Of a DNA stretch of 64,000 nt, positions 18,605 through 25,461 are shown piece by piece (positions within the stretch are counted from its first letter, which is position 1; every line of letters starts with the position of its first letter). The notes under the pieces are model-generated. The model searched no databases, was not told the origin of the DNA, and was given only the letters and a program-made list of their open reading frames with translations. This stretch comes from Streptomyces sp. ITFR-16 (GTDB taxonomy: Bacteria > Actinomycetota > Actinomycetes > Streptomycetales > Streptomycetaceae), in contig NZ_CP134609.1 in assembly GCF_031844705.1 (NCBI RefSeq), forward strand, positions 2,542,001-2,606,000. The letters are read 5' to 3'. A program made the translations under genes and the position numbers.

Positions 18605-21301
18605 ATGGAGGCGCTGCGTCAGGACGATCCACGCCGCTTCGGCCCGTACACGGTGCTGGCGCGGTTCCGTGAGACGGCCGCGGCGGTGCAGTACCTCGCG
18701 CGCGGCGCGGCCCCCGACGATCTCGTCGTGATCAACGCCGCCCGGCCCGCGCTCGCCGCGCTGCCCGCCTTCCGGCGCCGCTTCGAGGCGGAGTCGCGCA
18801 CGGCGGAGCGGCTGGCCGGCGGCTGGGTGGGCGCCCAGCTGGACACCCGGACCGGCGCCGCGACGGACGGCCCCGACGACGAACGGCCGTGGACCGCGTC
18901 CGGGTACGTCCCGGCGCTGACCCTCGCCGAGGCGATCGAGATCGCCGGGCCGCTGCCCGAGCGGGCCGTGCGGATACTGGGCGCGGGCATCGCCGAGACC
19001 CTGTCCCGGGTGCACGCCACAGGGGCCGTGCTCCAGGGGCTCGCCCCGAGGACGGTGCTGCTGGCCGAGGACGGGCCCCGGCTCACCGCGTTCGGCCCGC
19101 TGGGCGCGGCGGCGGAGGCCGAGGCGCGTCCCGGCGGCCGGCTCTCCGTCCGGCTGGGCTATCTGACGCCCGAGCAGCTCGCGGGCGAGGAGGCGGGACC
19201 GGCCTCCGACCTGTTCGTGCTCGGCCTGCTGCTCGCGTACGCGGCGACCGGGAACACCCCGCTGGCGGACGGCCCGGTGGACGAGGCCGCCGAGCGCATC
19301 GCCCAGGCGGATCCCGAACTCACCGCCGTGCCCGACGACTTGCGCGGGCTGATCGCCCGCTGCCTGGCGAAGGACCCGGCCGACCGCCCCGCCCCCGGAA
19401 CGGTGGCCGCGGAACTGGCGCTGGAGGGCGCGGCCGGACTCGCCAAGGGCGGCTGGCTCCCGGAGCGGCTGTCGGCGGCCGTGGCCGGACAGGACGCGCA
19501 GGCCCGCCAACTGGCGGCGTCGCCGCCGGACTACGACGAGCCCGCGTCCGCGAAGGCAACGGGAGCGGCGTCGTACGGGGCCGTGTGGGACGCGGTCGCC
19601 CCGGCACCGGCGGCGCCCGACGCCCGGCAGGACCCCGCCCCCGACATCCAGGACGCCGTGGTCCCGGCGGCACAGACCCCGGCCGCCGCACCCGTCGTCC
19701 CCGACATCCAGGACGCCGTCCCCCAGAACCTCCCGGCGCTCCCCGCGCCCGCCTCCCCCGCCGCCGCGCCCGACCACGACACCCGGACCACGCAGCTCGG
19801 AGCCGTCGGTCAGCAGGCGCCCCGGCCCGACCGGCCGACGACCCAGCTGGCCGCGATGCGCGAGGAGCCGTACGCCCCGCTGCCGCTGCCCGCGGCGCCG
19901 GTGAACCCGCAGGCGCTGCCCGCCCCGCTGCCCCCGGCGCCGCTGCCCCACCAGGCACCGCCCGCGCCGCCGGCCGCGAAGGTCGACCGCAGGGCCCTGC
20001 TGTTCGGGGCCGCCGCCGGGGTGGCCGGACTGCTGGTCGGCGGCGGCGCGGTCCTCGCGCTGGGGTCCGACGACGAGACGAAGGCCGCTGACGACGCCAA
20101 GCCCTCGCCGAGCGCGAGCGGGCCCACCGTCGCCGGGCTGCCGCCGCAGCCGCGCTGGATCTACACCCACCCGGCCTCCGAACCCTCGCCGCTCACCGCC
20201 GCGCTCTGGAACGACCGGCTGCTGGTGCTGACCGACGAGACCCATGCCTCCGCCGTCGACCTGCGCACCGGCCGCCGCGTCTGGGAGAACGCGGACGGCG
20301 CCAAGGGCCAGGCGGCCGTGGCCGCCGGTGAGGAGTTCTGCTTCGTCGCGGGCCCGTCCGAGTTCCTGTGGCTCTCGGCGAAGGACGGCCGGGTGGCCCA
20401 CCGGCTGCCGTACGCCGACGGCTTCGAGGACGCGCCGGGCCTGACGGTGCGCACGCTCGTCGGCTCGTCCGGCCCGACCGTCTGGTTCACCGGATCGCAC
20501 GAGGTCACGGTGAAGGCGCCCAAGCCCAAGAAGGGCAAGAAGCGCGGCAAGGACAAGCAGGTCGTCACGTCGTATCTGTTCGCCTACGACATCGTGGCGC
20601 GCAAGGAGCTGTGGCGCACCACCGTGCCCACCGGGCGCGGCCCGGTCGCCCCCGTGTACCGCCTGATGGCGATCCGGCCCGACGCCCTCGTCGTCCTCCA
20701 GGAGCGGCTGACGCTCACCCCCGCCGATGTGAAGGCCGCCAAGAACAAGGCCTCCTTCCGCAGCTTCGACCGGGAGACCGGAAAGCTCCAGTGGACCAAG
20801 TCGTTCGGTGCCGTCACCCCCTACACGGCGGCCACGGGTGACGAGGAAGGCGTGCTGTACGCGCCGGTCGGCGACCGGCTCCAGGCGTTCGACACGTCCG
20901 GGGGCAAGCCGAAGTGGACGCTGAACGGCGCCAGCGGATCGCTCTTCGGGCGGCCCGTCGTGGCCGGTCCGACGCTGCACACGACCAACCGCAACCAGGA
21001 GGTGGGCGCGGTCGACCGGGAGACCGGCAAGCTGCGCTGGCGGCGGTCCACCGAGGCGGTCCCCGGCACCTGGGCCCCCGCGGTCACGGTCAGCGGCGCG
21101 GGCGGCACGCTGCTGGCGGCGGGCTCCGGGCAGGTCACCGCGTTCGCGGCGGCCGACGGGCGGCGGCTGTGGAAGTTCCAGGACATCGGGGTGCAGGACC
21201 CGAAGGGCGCGACGGTCACCGCCGCCTACCAGGTGCTGGCCTACGGGAGGACCGCGGTCGTCCGGCGCGGCCATGTCTTCTACGCCTTCCCGGTGGACTG
21301 A
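18605..21301 (+). CDS. Pseudokinase-PQQ-like beta-propeller membrane protein
   Basis: An 898-aa protein. Residues about 10-280 have the shape of a PknB-type Ser/Thr kinase but the catalytic residues are gone: the HRD loop reads LQGLAPRTVLL, DFG reads AFG, and the usual ATP-binding lysine is replaced in LVVINAARP; the P+1 region LGYLTPEQL and C-lobe RCLAKDPADRP remain. A Pro/Ala-rich linker containing two PDIQDAV repeats leads to one membrane helix (about 462-483). The outer half is a PQQ-type beta-propeller with repeating Trp-rich strands (GKLQWTKSFG, GKLRWRRS, GRRLWKFQ). It probably senses or scaffolds rather than phosphorylates. Confidence 0.88.
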   Translation: MEALRQDDPRRFGPYTVLARFRETAAAVQYLARGAAPDDLVVINAARPALAALPAFRRRFEAESRTAERLAGGWVGAQLDTRTGAATDGPDDERPWTASGYVPALTLAEAIEIAGPLPERAVRILGAGIAETLSRVHATGAVLQGLAPRTVLLAEDGPRLTAFGPLGAAAEAEARPGGRLSVRLGYLTPEQLAGEEAGPASDLFVLGLLLAYAATGNTPLADGPVDEAAERIAQADPELTAVPDDLRGLIARCLAKDPADRPAPGTVAAELALEGAAGLAKGGWLPERLSAAVAGQDAQARQLAASPPDYDEPASAKATGAASYGAVWDAVAPAPAAPDARQDPAPDIQDAVVPAAQTPAAAPVVPDIQDAVPQNLPALPAPASPAAAPDHDTRTTQLGAVGQQAPRPDRPTTQLAAMREEPYAPLPLPAAPVNPQALPAPLPPAPLPHQAPPAPPAAKVDRRALLFGAAAGVAGLLVGGGAVLALGSDDETKAADDAKPSPSASGPTVAGLPPQPRWIYTHPASEPSPLTAALWNDRLLVLTDETHASAVDLRTGRRVWENADGAKGQAAVAAGEEFCFVAGPSEFLWLSAKDGRVAHRLPYADGFEDAPGLTVRTLVGSSGPTVWFTGSHEVTVKAPKPKKGKKRGKDKQVVTSYLFAYDIVARKELWRTTVPTGRGPVAPVYRLMAIRPDALVVLQERLTLTPADVKAAKNKASFRSFDRETGKLQWTKSFGAVTPYTAATGDEEGVLYAPVGDRLQAFDTSGGKPKWTLNGASGSLFGRPVVAGPTLHTTNRNQEVGAVDRETGKLRWRRSTEAVPGTWAPAVTVSGAGGTLLAAGSGQVTAFAAADGRRLWKFQDIGVQDPKGATVTAAYQVLAYGRTAVVRRGHVFYAFPVD

Positions 21302-21448
21302 CCGGGCAGGCTGCCGGGCCGCCCCGCCGCCTTTAGGGGGAATCGGCCCGCCGCCACGCCCGCCGGTTCTTGCGTCGCCCGACGGCGGGTGAGCGTATGG
21401 AGGAATTGCGCTCACTCATGGGGTAGTCGCACGATTCACCCCGTTCCC

Positions 21449-21457
21449 GGAGGTGAT
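21449..21457 (+). promoter_or_regulatory. Near-perfect Shine-Dalgarno before the NlpC/P60 gene
   Basis: GGAGGTGAT is fully complementary to the 16S rRNA 3' end and lies three bases before GTG 21461. It fixes that start against an upstream in-frame alternative, although the spacing is tighter than usual if measured from its last base. Confidence 0.7.
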
Positions 21458-21460
21458 GTC

Positions 21461-22627
21461 GTGTCGGGTGAACTGCTGCGCGCCCTCGGCACGGCGGCGC
21501 TGGCCGCCGTCGTCGTGACCGCACCGGCCGCCGCCGTTGCCGCCCCCTCCCCCGGCCCCGCCGGCCCCTCCGCCCCCGCCCCCGGTCCACCGGCCGGCGG
21601 GGTGGCCGCGCTGCTGACCCAGCTGCAGGGGCTGTACCAGCGGGCGGAGGAGGCCACCGAGACCTACAACGGCACGGCGGCCGAGCTGAGGAAGCGGACC
21701 GCGCAGGCCAAGAAGCTCGACGCGGCGCTCGTCACCGCCCGGCTCTCGCTCTCCCGCAGCCGCGACGAGGCCGGGCGGCTGGCCCGCGAGCAGTACCAGG
21801 GCCGCTCCGACCTCTCCTCGTACCTGCGTCTGTTCCTGATGCGCGACCCCGAGTACGCCCTGGACCAGGGGCAGGTCATCCAGCGGCTCGCCGCCGGGCG
21901 GGCGGCGACCGTGCGGCGGCTCAGCGGTGCCGAGAAGCGGGCCGACGAGCTGGCGAAGGAGTCGCGCAAGGTGCTGGACAAGCAGCAGGTGCTGGCCGCG
22001 CGGCAGAAGAAGGAGCGCGACGCGGTCCGGACGAAGCTGAAGGACGTCGAGGCCCTGCTCGCCACGCTCTCCGCCGACCAGCTCGCGGAGCTGTCCCGCC
22101 TCGAACAGCAGGGCATGGACAAGGCCCAGGGCGCGCTGGTCGCCTCCGGCGCGCTCTCCACGGCCCGGCCGCCGTCCGAGGAGGGCGGCGAGGCGGTCCG
22201 GTACGCGATCGAGCAGATCGGCAAGCCGTATGTGTGGGGCGCGGAGGGGCCCGGCTCGTTCGACTGCTCGGGGCTGACCTCGCAGGCCTGGGCGAGCGCC
22301 GGCCGGACCATCCCGCGCACCTCGCAGGAGCAGTGGCGGCAGCTGCGGAAGATCCCGCTCAGCGCGCTGCGCCCGGGCGACCTGGTGATCTACTTCCCCA
22401 AGGCGACGCACGTCGCGCTGTACATCGGCAACGGCCTGGTGGTGCAGGCGCCCCGGCCGGGCGCCCGGGTCAAGGTCTCCCCGCTGGCGTCGAACCCCCT
22501 GCTGGGCGCCGTGCGCCCCGACCCGGAGAGCACGCCGCTTGCCACGTACCAGGCCCCGGAGCTCCCCCAGGGTGCCTCCGAGGGCTCCGACGAGGGGTAC
22601 TCCGAGAGCGCGGCCCCCGCCGAGTGA
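21461..22627 (+). CDS. NlpC/P60 (C40) peptidoglycan hydrolase
   Basis: A 388-aa secreted cell-wall endopeptidase. It has a signal peptide (about residues 1-30, ending AVAAP), a Pro/Ala linker, a long coiled coil (about 50-230) and a C-terminal NlpC/P60 domain. Catalytic Cys269 lies in FDCSGLTSQAW and His317 in THVALYIGNG. This is the RipA-like arrangement in which the coiled coil restrains the catalytic domain. The GTG start has a very strong ribosome site. It is transcribed in the same direction as the pseudokinase gene but 159 bases downstream, so it probably has its own promoter. Confidence 0.93.
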   Translation: MSGELLRALGTAALAAVVVTAPAAAVAAPSPGPAGPSAPAPGPPAGGVAALLTQLQGLYQRAEEATETYNGTAAELRKRTAQAKKLDAALVTARLSLSRSRDEAGRLAREQYQGRSDLSSYLRLFLMRDPEYALDQGQVIQRLAAGRAATVRRLSGAEKRADELAKESRKVLDKQQVLAARQKKERDAVRTKLKDVEALLATLSADQLAELSRLEQQGMDKAQGALVASGALSTARPPSEEGGEAVRYAIEQIGKPYVWGAEGPGSFDCSGLTSQAWASAGRTIPRTSQEQWRQLRKIPLSALRPGDLVIYFPKATHVALYIGNGLVVQAPRPGARVKVSPLASNPLLGAVRPDPESTPLATYQAPELPQGASEGSDEGYSESAAPAE

Positions 22628-22656
22628 CACGCACCGGCCGGGACGGCCGGTGCGTG
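22628..22656. terminator. Bidirectional terminator hairpin
   Basis: Perfect 13-base arms CACGCACCGGCCG and CGGCCGGTGCGTG around a three-base loop, directly after the C40 peptidase stop and before the convergent flavoprotein gene ends. It has no U-tract; it is the typical GC-rich Streptomyces form. Confidence 0.8.
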
Positions 22657-22672
22657 CACGGGTGCCGGGGGC

Positions 22673-23914
22673 TCAGGCGGCCGGGCCCGCGACCGAGGCG
22701 AGATACGCGTTCGTCTTCTCCGGGTCGAAGAAGAAGTTCTCGAAGTCCGCCGGGTTGTCGAAGCCGTTGGCGAAGCGGTCCGCGACCGGCTGGAGCAGGC
22801 CGGCGGCCCCGATCAGGTTCAGCACGTGCTCCGGCGGCACCCCGAGCATCGCGTTGGTCCACTTCACGACGTGCTGGGCGGTGTCCCAGTAGCGGTCGAA
22901 GGTGGCCTGCATCCAGTCCGCGTCGAACTCCCGGTCGCCGTGCTCGATGATCGAGTCCAGGTACGCGTCGGCGCACTTGGAGGCCGAGTTGGAGCCCTGG
23001 CCGGTGATCGGGTCGTTGGCGACGACCACGTCCGCGACGCCGAGCACCAGGCCGCCGCCGGGCAGCCGGCCGATCGGCTTGCGGACAGTGGGGGCGTACC
23101 GGCCGGCGAGGGTGCCGTTGGCGTCGGTCAGTTCGACCTTGGTGGCACGGGCGTACTCCCACGGCGTGAACCGCTCCATGAGCTCCAGCGTCGTGGCGAG
23201 GTGCTCGGAGGGGTCCTTGATGCCCTGGAAGACGTCGAGCGGGCCGCCCGGGATGCCCTCCCAGAACAGGATGTCGGCGCGGCCGGACGTGGTGAGGGTC
23301 GGCATGACGAACAGCTCGCCGACGCCCGGCACCAGGTTGCAGCGCACCGCGTCGAAGTCGGGGTGCTCGGGGCGCGGGCCCATGCCGTGGACGTACGCGA
23401 CGGCCAGCGCGCGCTGCGGGGCGTCGAACGGCGAGCGGGACGCATCCCGGCCGAACATGGAGACGAGCTCGCCCTTGCCCGCCGAGACCATGACCAGGTC
23501 GTAGGTGCGGGAGAAGTAGTCCAGGTCCGAGACGGCCGCTCCGTGGATGACGAGCTGTCCGCCGCGCTGGGCGAACGTCTCCATCCAGCCGGCCATCTTC
23601 ACGCGCTGGTCCACGGACTGGGCGAAGCCGTCCAGCCGGCCGACCCAGTCGATGGCGCGCGAGGAGTCGGGCGCGGCGACCGAGACGCCGAGGCCCTCGA
23701 TGCGCGGGGCCTGGGACTCCCAGAAGTTCAGCTGGTAGTCCCGCTCGTGCTGGAGCGCGGTGTGGAACATGCACTGGGTCGACATGACCCGGCCGGAGCG
23801 GATCTCGTCGGCCGTGCGGTTGGACATGAGGGTGACTTCGTACCCTCTGGACTGAAGTCCCAGGGCGAGCTGGAGCCCGGACTGACCGGCTCCGACTATG
23901 AGTATCTTCCGCAT
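22673..23914 (-). CDS. Styrene/indole monooxygenase-like FAD flavoprotein
   Basis: A 413-aa flavoprotein resembling the StyA oxygenase subunit of styrene/indole monooxygenases, which use reduced FAD from a separate reductase. The N-terminus MRKILIVGAGQSGLQLALGL is the FAD dinucleotide-binding fold; the FAD-contacting region GLVLGVADVVVANDPITGQG is seen near residue 300. It is the last gene of a conservon, 23 bases after the GTPase gene, in the position where cytochrome P450 genes occur in some conservons. No reductase gene is nearby. Its product may be the output of the signalling module; this is inference. Confidence 0.88.
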   Translation of the reverse strand: MRKILIVGAGQSGLQLALGLQSRGYEVTLMSNRTADEIRSGRVMSTQCMFHTALQHERDYQLNFWESQAPRIEGLGVSVAAPDSSRAIDWVGRLDGFAQSVDQRVKMAGWMETFAQRGGQLVIHGAAVSDLDYFSRTYDLVMVSAGKGELVSMFGRDASRSPFDAPQRALAVAYVHGMGPRPEHPDFDAVRCNLVPGVGELFVMPTLTTSGRADILFWEGIPGGPLDVFQGIKDPSEHLATTLELMERFTPWEYARATKVELTDANGTLAGRYAPTVRKPIGRLPGGGLVLGVADVVVANDPITGQGSNSASKCADAYLDSIIEHGDREFDADWMQATFDRYWDTAQHVVKWTNAMLGVPPEHVLNLIGAAGLLQPVADRFANGFDNPADFENFFFDPEKTNAYLASVAGPAA

Positions 23915-23937
23915 CGCGGTCTCTCCGTTGTGTGTGG

Positions 23938-24588
23938 CTATGCCGGGGTGGCGTCGAGGGCGTGGCCGACCAGGGCCAGCAGCGATTCGACGACGGTGAT
24001 CCTGTTGCGTGCGTCCATGATCACCACCGGGATGTGCGGCGGGACCGTCAGGGCCTCCCGGACGTCCTCGGCCTCGAACCCGGGGGTTCCCTCGAAGTGG
24101 TTGACGGCCACGATGTACGGCAGCCCGCAGCTCTCGAAGTAGTCGAGGGCGGGGAAGCAGTCGGCGAGCCTGCGGGTGTCCGCCATCACGACCGCGCCGA
24201 TCGCGCCGCGCACCAGGTCGTCCCACATGAACCAGAAGCGCTGCTGGCCCGGGGTGCCGAACACGTACAGCACCAGGTCGTCGTCGAGCGTGAGCCGGCC
24301 GAAGTCCATGGCGACGGTGGTGGTGACCTTGTCGGGCGTCGCGCTGAGGTCGTCGGTCTCCTCGCTGGCCTGGGTCATCATCGCTTCGGTCTTCAGCGGG
24401 GTGATCTCGGAGACCGAGCCCACGAAGGTCGTCTTGCCGACGCCGAAGCCGCCGGCGACCACTATCTTCGTGGCGATCGGGGCCCTGGTGTGGTCCAGCT
24501 GCCAGGGCTGGAGGGCTTCCTCGGCCGGGTCCTTGGAGGCCGCGACGCGTGGGGTGAACAGCGTCGACTCAGAGACGGCGGAGCCCAT
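23938..24588 (-). CDS. cvnD: Conservon GTPase (CvnD-like, Ras/Mgl-type)
   Basis: A 216-aa small GTP-binding protein. The P-loop is GGFGVGKTT (about residue 40), the switch-II-like region is VFGTPGQQRFWF, and the base-recognition segment is VAVNHFEG, slightly off the canonical NKxD. Conservon GTPases act with the roadblock, DUF742 and sensor-kinase proteins as a membrane-associated switch likened to eukaryotic G-protein coupling. ATG 24588 overlaps the end of the DUF742 gene by 20 bases. Confidence 0.93.
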   Translation of the reverse strand: MGSAVSESTLFTPRVAASKDPAEEALQPWQLDHTRAPIATKIVVAGGFGVGKTTFVGSVSEITPLKTEAMMTQASEETDDLSATPDKVTTTVAMDFGRLTLDDDLVLYVFGTPGQQRFWFMWDDLVRGAIGAVVMADTRRLADCFPALDYFESCGLPYIVAVNHFEGTPGFEAEDVREALTVPPHIPVVIMDARNRITVVESLLALVGHALDATPA

Positions 24589-24985
24589 TGAGCACCCTTT
24601 CGAGCAGCGCGCGGTCGGGCTGGCCGGTGCCGTGACCGGTTCCGTACACGCGGATCTTTCCCTGGTCCGCCAGGTCGCTGAGCAGCACCCTGACCACACC
24701 GAGCGGCATCTTCAGCAGGGCCGAGATCTCGGCGACCGTACGCATCCGGCGGCAGATCTCGACGATGGCCTGGAGCTCGGGCATGACGCGGGAGGCCAGG
24801 TTCCCGTTGGTCAGTTCGCGGCGCTCGTCGGGCGCTTCCAGCGCGGCGACGAACGTCTCGACGAGCAGGACGTGCCCGAACCGGGTGCGGCCGCCGGTCA
24901 GTGAGTACGGGCGGACCCGTGCGGGCCGTTTGCCGGCCCCTCGTACGGGGAGCCTGCGGGCGGGTTCGGCGGCGGCGGGGGTCAC
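24569..24985 (-). CDS. cvnC: Conservon DUF742 protein (CvnC-like)
   Basis: A 138-aa DUF742 protein with a winged-helix-like region (RTVAEISALLKMPLGVVRVLLSDLADQG, split around residues 85-112) behind a basic N-terminus. The motif VRPYSLTGGRT is typical. It is the third protein of the conservon and presumably bridges the kinase/roadblock and GTPase proteins. It overlaps the roadblock gene by four bases and the GTPase gene by 20, so translation is coupled. Confidence 0.95.
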   Translation of the reverse strand: MTPAAAEPARRLPVRGAGKRPARVRPYSLTGGRTRFGHVLLVETFVAALEAPDERRELTNGNLASRVMPELQAIVEICRRMRTVAEISALLKMPLGVVRVLLSDLADQGKIRVYGTGHGTGQPDRALLERVLNGLRRL

Positions 24986-25461
24986 TGGGCGCTCTCCATC
25001 GATTTGCGCAGCTCACTGCGGAGTTCGGGGGTGAGTACGTGTCCGGCACGGCCGACGAAGAGCGCCATGTGGTAGGCGATGACGCTCATGTCGCAGTCGG
25101 GGGCGGCGTGCACCCCGAGCAGCGATCCGTCGCTGATCGACATGACGAAGACGCTGCCCTCCTCCATCGCGACCATCGTCTGCTTGACGCCGCCGCCGTC
25201 CATCAGCTTCGCGGCGCCGACGGTGAGGCTGCCGATGCCGGAGACGATGGTGGCCAGGTCGGCGCTGGAGCCCTTGGGGCCGCCCTGCCGGCCGGGGGCC
25301 GGGGCGCTCTGGTGGCCGGGGTCGGAGGAGAGCAGCATCAGTCCGTCGGACGAGACGACGGTGACCGAGTGGACCCCTGGCACCTCCTCCACCAGATTGC
25401 TCAGCAACCAGTGAAGGTTCCGGGCCTCGGTGCTCAGCCCGAATGTGCTGGGCGCAGTCAA
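24982..25461 (-). CDS. cvnB: Roadblock/LC7 domain protein (CvnB-like)
   Basis: A 159-aa roadblock/LC7 protein, a family that modulates small GTPases (MglB-like). The signature LHWLLSNLVEEVPGVHSVTVV and SSDGLMLLSS occupies residues 15-50, with a glycine-rich insertion before the second half. It overlaps the sensor-kinase gene by four bases and the DUF742 gene by four bases, typical of conservon operons. Confidence 0.95.
   Translation of the reverse strand: MTAPSTFGLSTEARNLHWLLSNLVEEVPGVHSVTVVSSDGLMLLSSDPGHQSAPAPGRQGGPKGSSADLATIVSGIGSLTVGAAKLMDGGGVKQTMVAMEEGSVFVMSISDGSLLGVHAAPDCDMSVIAYHMALFVGRAGHVLTPELRSELRKSMESAQ

Noticed and set aside
18587..21415. 942-codon antisense frame over the pseudokinase gene
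   Set aside because: Low-complexity Arg/Gly translation; the sense gene has clear domains and a membrane helix.
21302..21460. Cyclic-di-AMP (ydaO-type) riboswitch before the NlpC/P60 gene
   Set aside because: Such riboswitches often precede wall hydrolases in Streptomyces, but I did not recognise the conserved core in these 159 bases.
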